Shown one piece after another: positions 63,847 through 64,000 of a DNA stretch of 64,000 nt. The notes beneath the pieces are model-generated. The model searched no databases and was not told where the DNA came from. It worked only from the letters and a program-made list of their open reading frames with translations. Source of the stretch: Sphagnum compactum (Eukaryota; Bryophyta; Sphagnopsida; Sphagnales); the NCBI GenBank assembly GCA_965153455.1, contig OZ234500.1:11532001-11596000 (forward strand), given 5' to 3'. Position 1 is the stretch's first letter. Every line of letters begins with the position of its first letter. Made by a program: the position numbers and the translations under genes.

Positions 63847-64000
63847 GGCCTGCTTTACACTATCCAAAAAAACTCAGGGCCATTTTGAGCATTTTTGGGT
63901 TGCAAATTGGCCCCAAGTTACTAATAAATGCTAGAAATTGACGTCAGGATATTAATAAATAAATGCTGAAACATTGGCCCCAAGGGTTGCAATTGGTCTC
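63847..64000 (+). mobile_element. Tourist/PIF-like MITE family B, copy 3, cut by the window end
   Basis: TTA followed by GGCCTGCTTTACACTA marks the left end. The interior (TTTTGAGCATTTTTGGGTTG, TTACTAATAAATGCT, ACATTGGCCCCAAG) follows copy 2 until the sequence stops. Confidence 0.75.

Overview
The window is nuclear DNA of a land plant. It holds five spliced, clearly plant-type genes: translation factor eIF3l, a PIP aquaporin, a kinesin-4 of the FRA1 type, a RAB2 GTPase and an AWPM-19 family membrane protein. Two of them have telo-box motifs (AAACCCTAA) near their 5' ends, as many plant housekeeping genes do. They sit as compact islands with short GT-AG introns in AT-rich, repeat-filled DNA. 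I cannot name the species. All exon models come from reading splice sites and checking phase by hand. Four of the five keep frame from start to stop; the AWPM-19 model has one ambiguous junction.

Layout: 1.2-4.0 kb eIF3l (minus) with a telo-box promoter near 4.6 kb; 4.7-22.7 kb gene-free DNA with dispersed repeats, MITEs, tandem arrays and a SINE-like fragment; 23.2-25.3 kb PIP aquaporin (plus); 25.3-34.2 kb gene-poor, with a 20-bp perfect hairpin and a decayed Harbinger transposase; 34.7-40.1 kb kinesin-4 (minus), which lacks the usual second half of the coiled coil and tail; 41-54.9 kb gene-poor, with a 1.36-kb CACTA element and other repeats; 55.0-57.0 kb RAB2 (plus); 59.8-60.9 kb AWPM-19 gene (minus), convergent with RAB2; 61.8-62.5 kb a non-autonomous Helitron; and a MITE cut by the window end.

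The genes do not form a pathway. They serve translation initiation, water transport, cortical microtubule motility, ER-Golgi traffic and (by family) desiccation or ABA-related membrane function. The coherent story is in the mobile DNA. Two MITE families carry 3-bp TTA/TAA target duplications (three copies each), and a Harbinger-type transposase relic lies between them. A third family has TA targets and a fourth has G-run ends. One MITE has a paralogous empty site within the window, and another sits in an aquaporin intron. I found no new gene system; the best leads are the truncated kinesin, the stop-free 150-nt aquaporin intron, the duplicated splice donor in the kinesin, and the intact-ended Helitron and CACTA elements.
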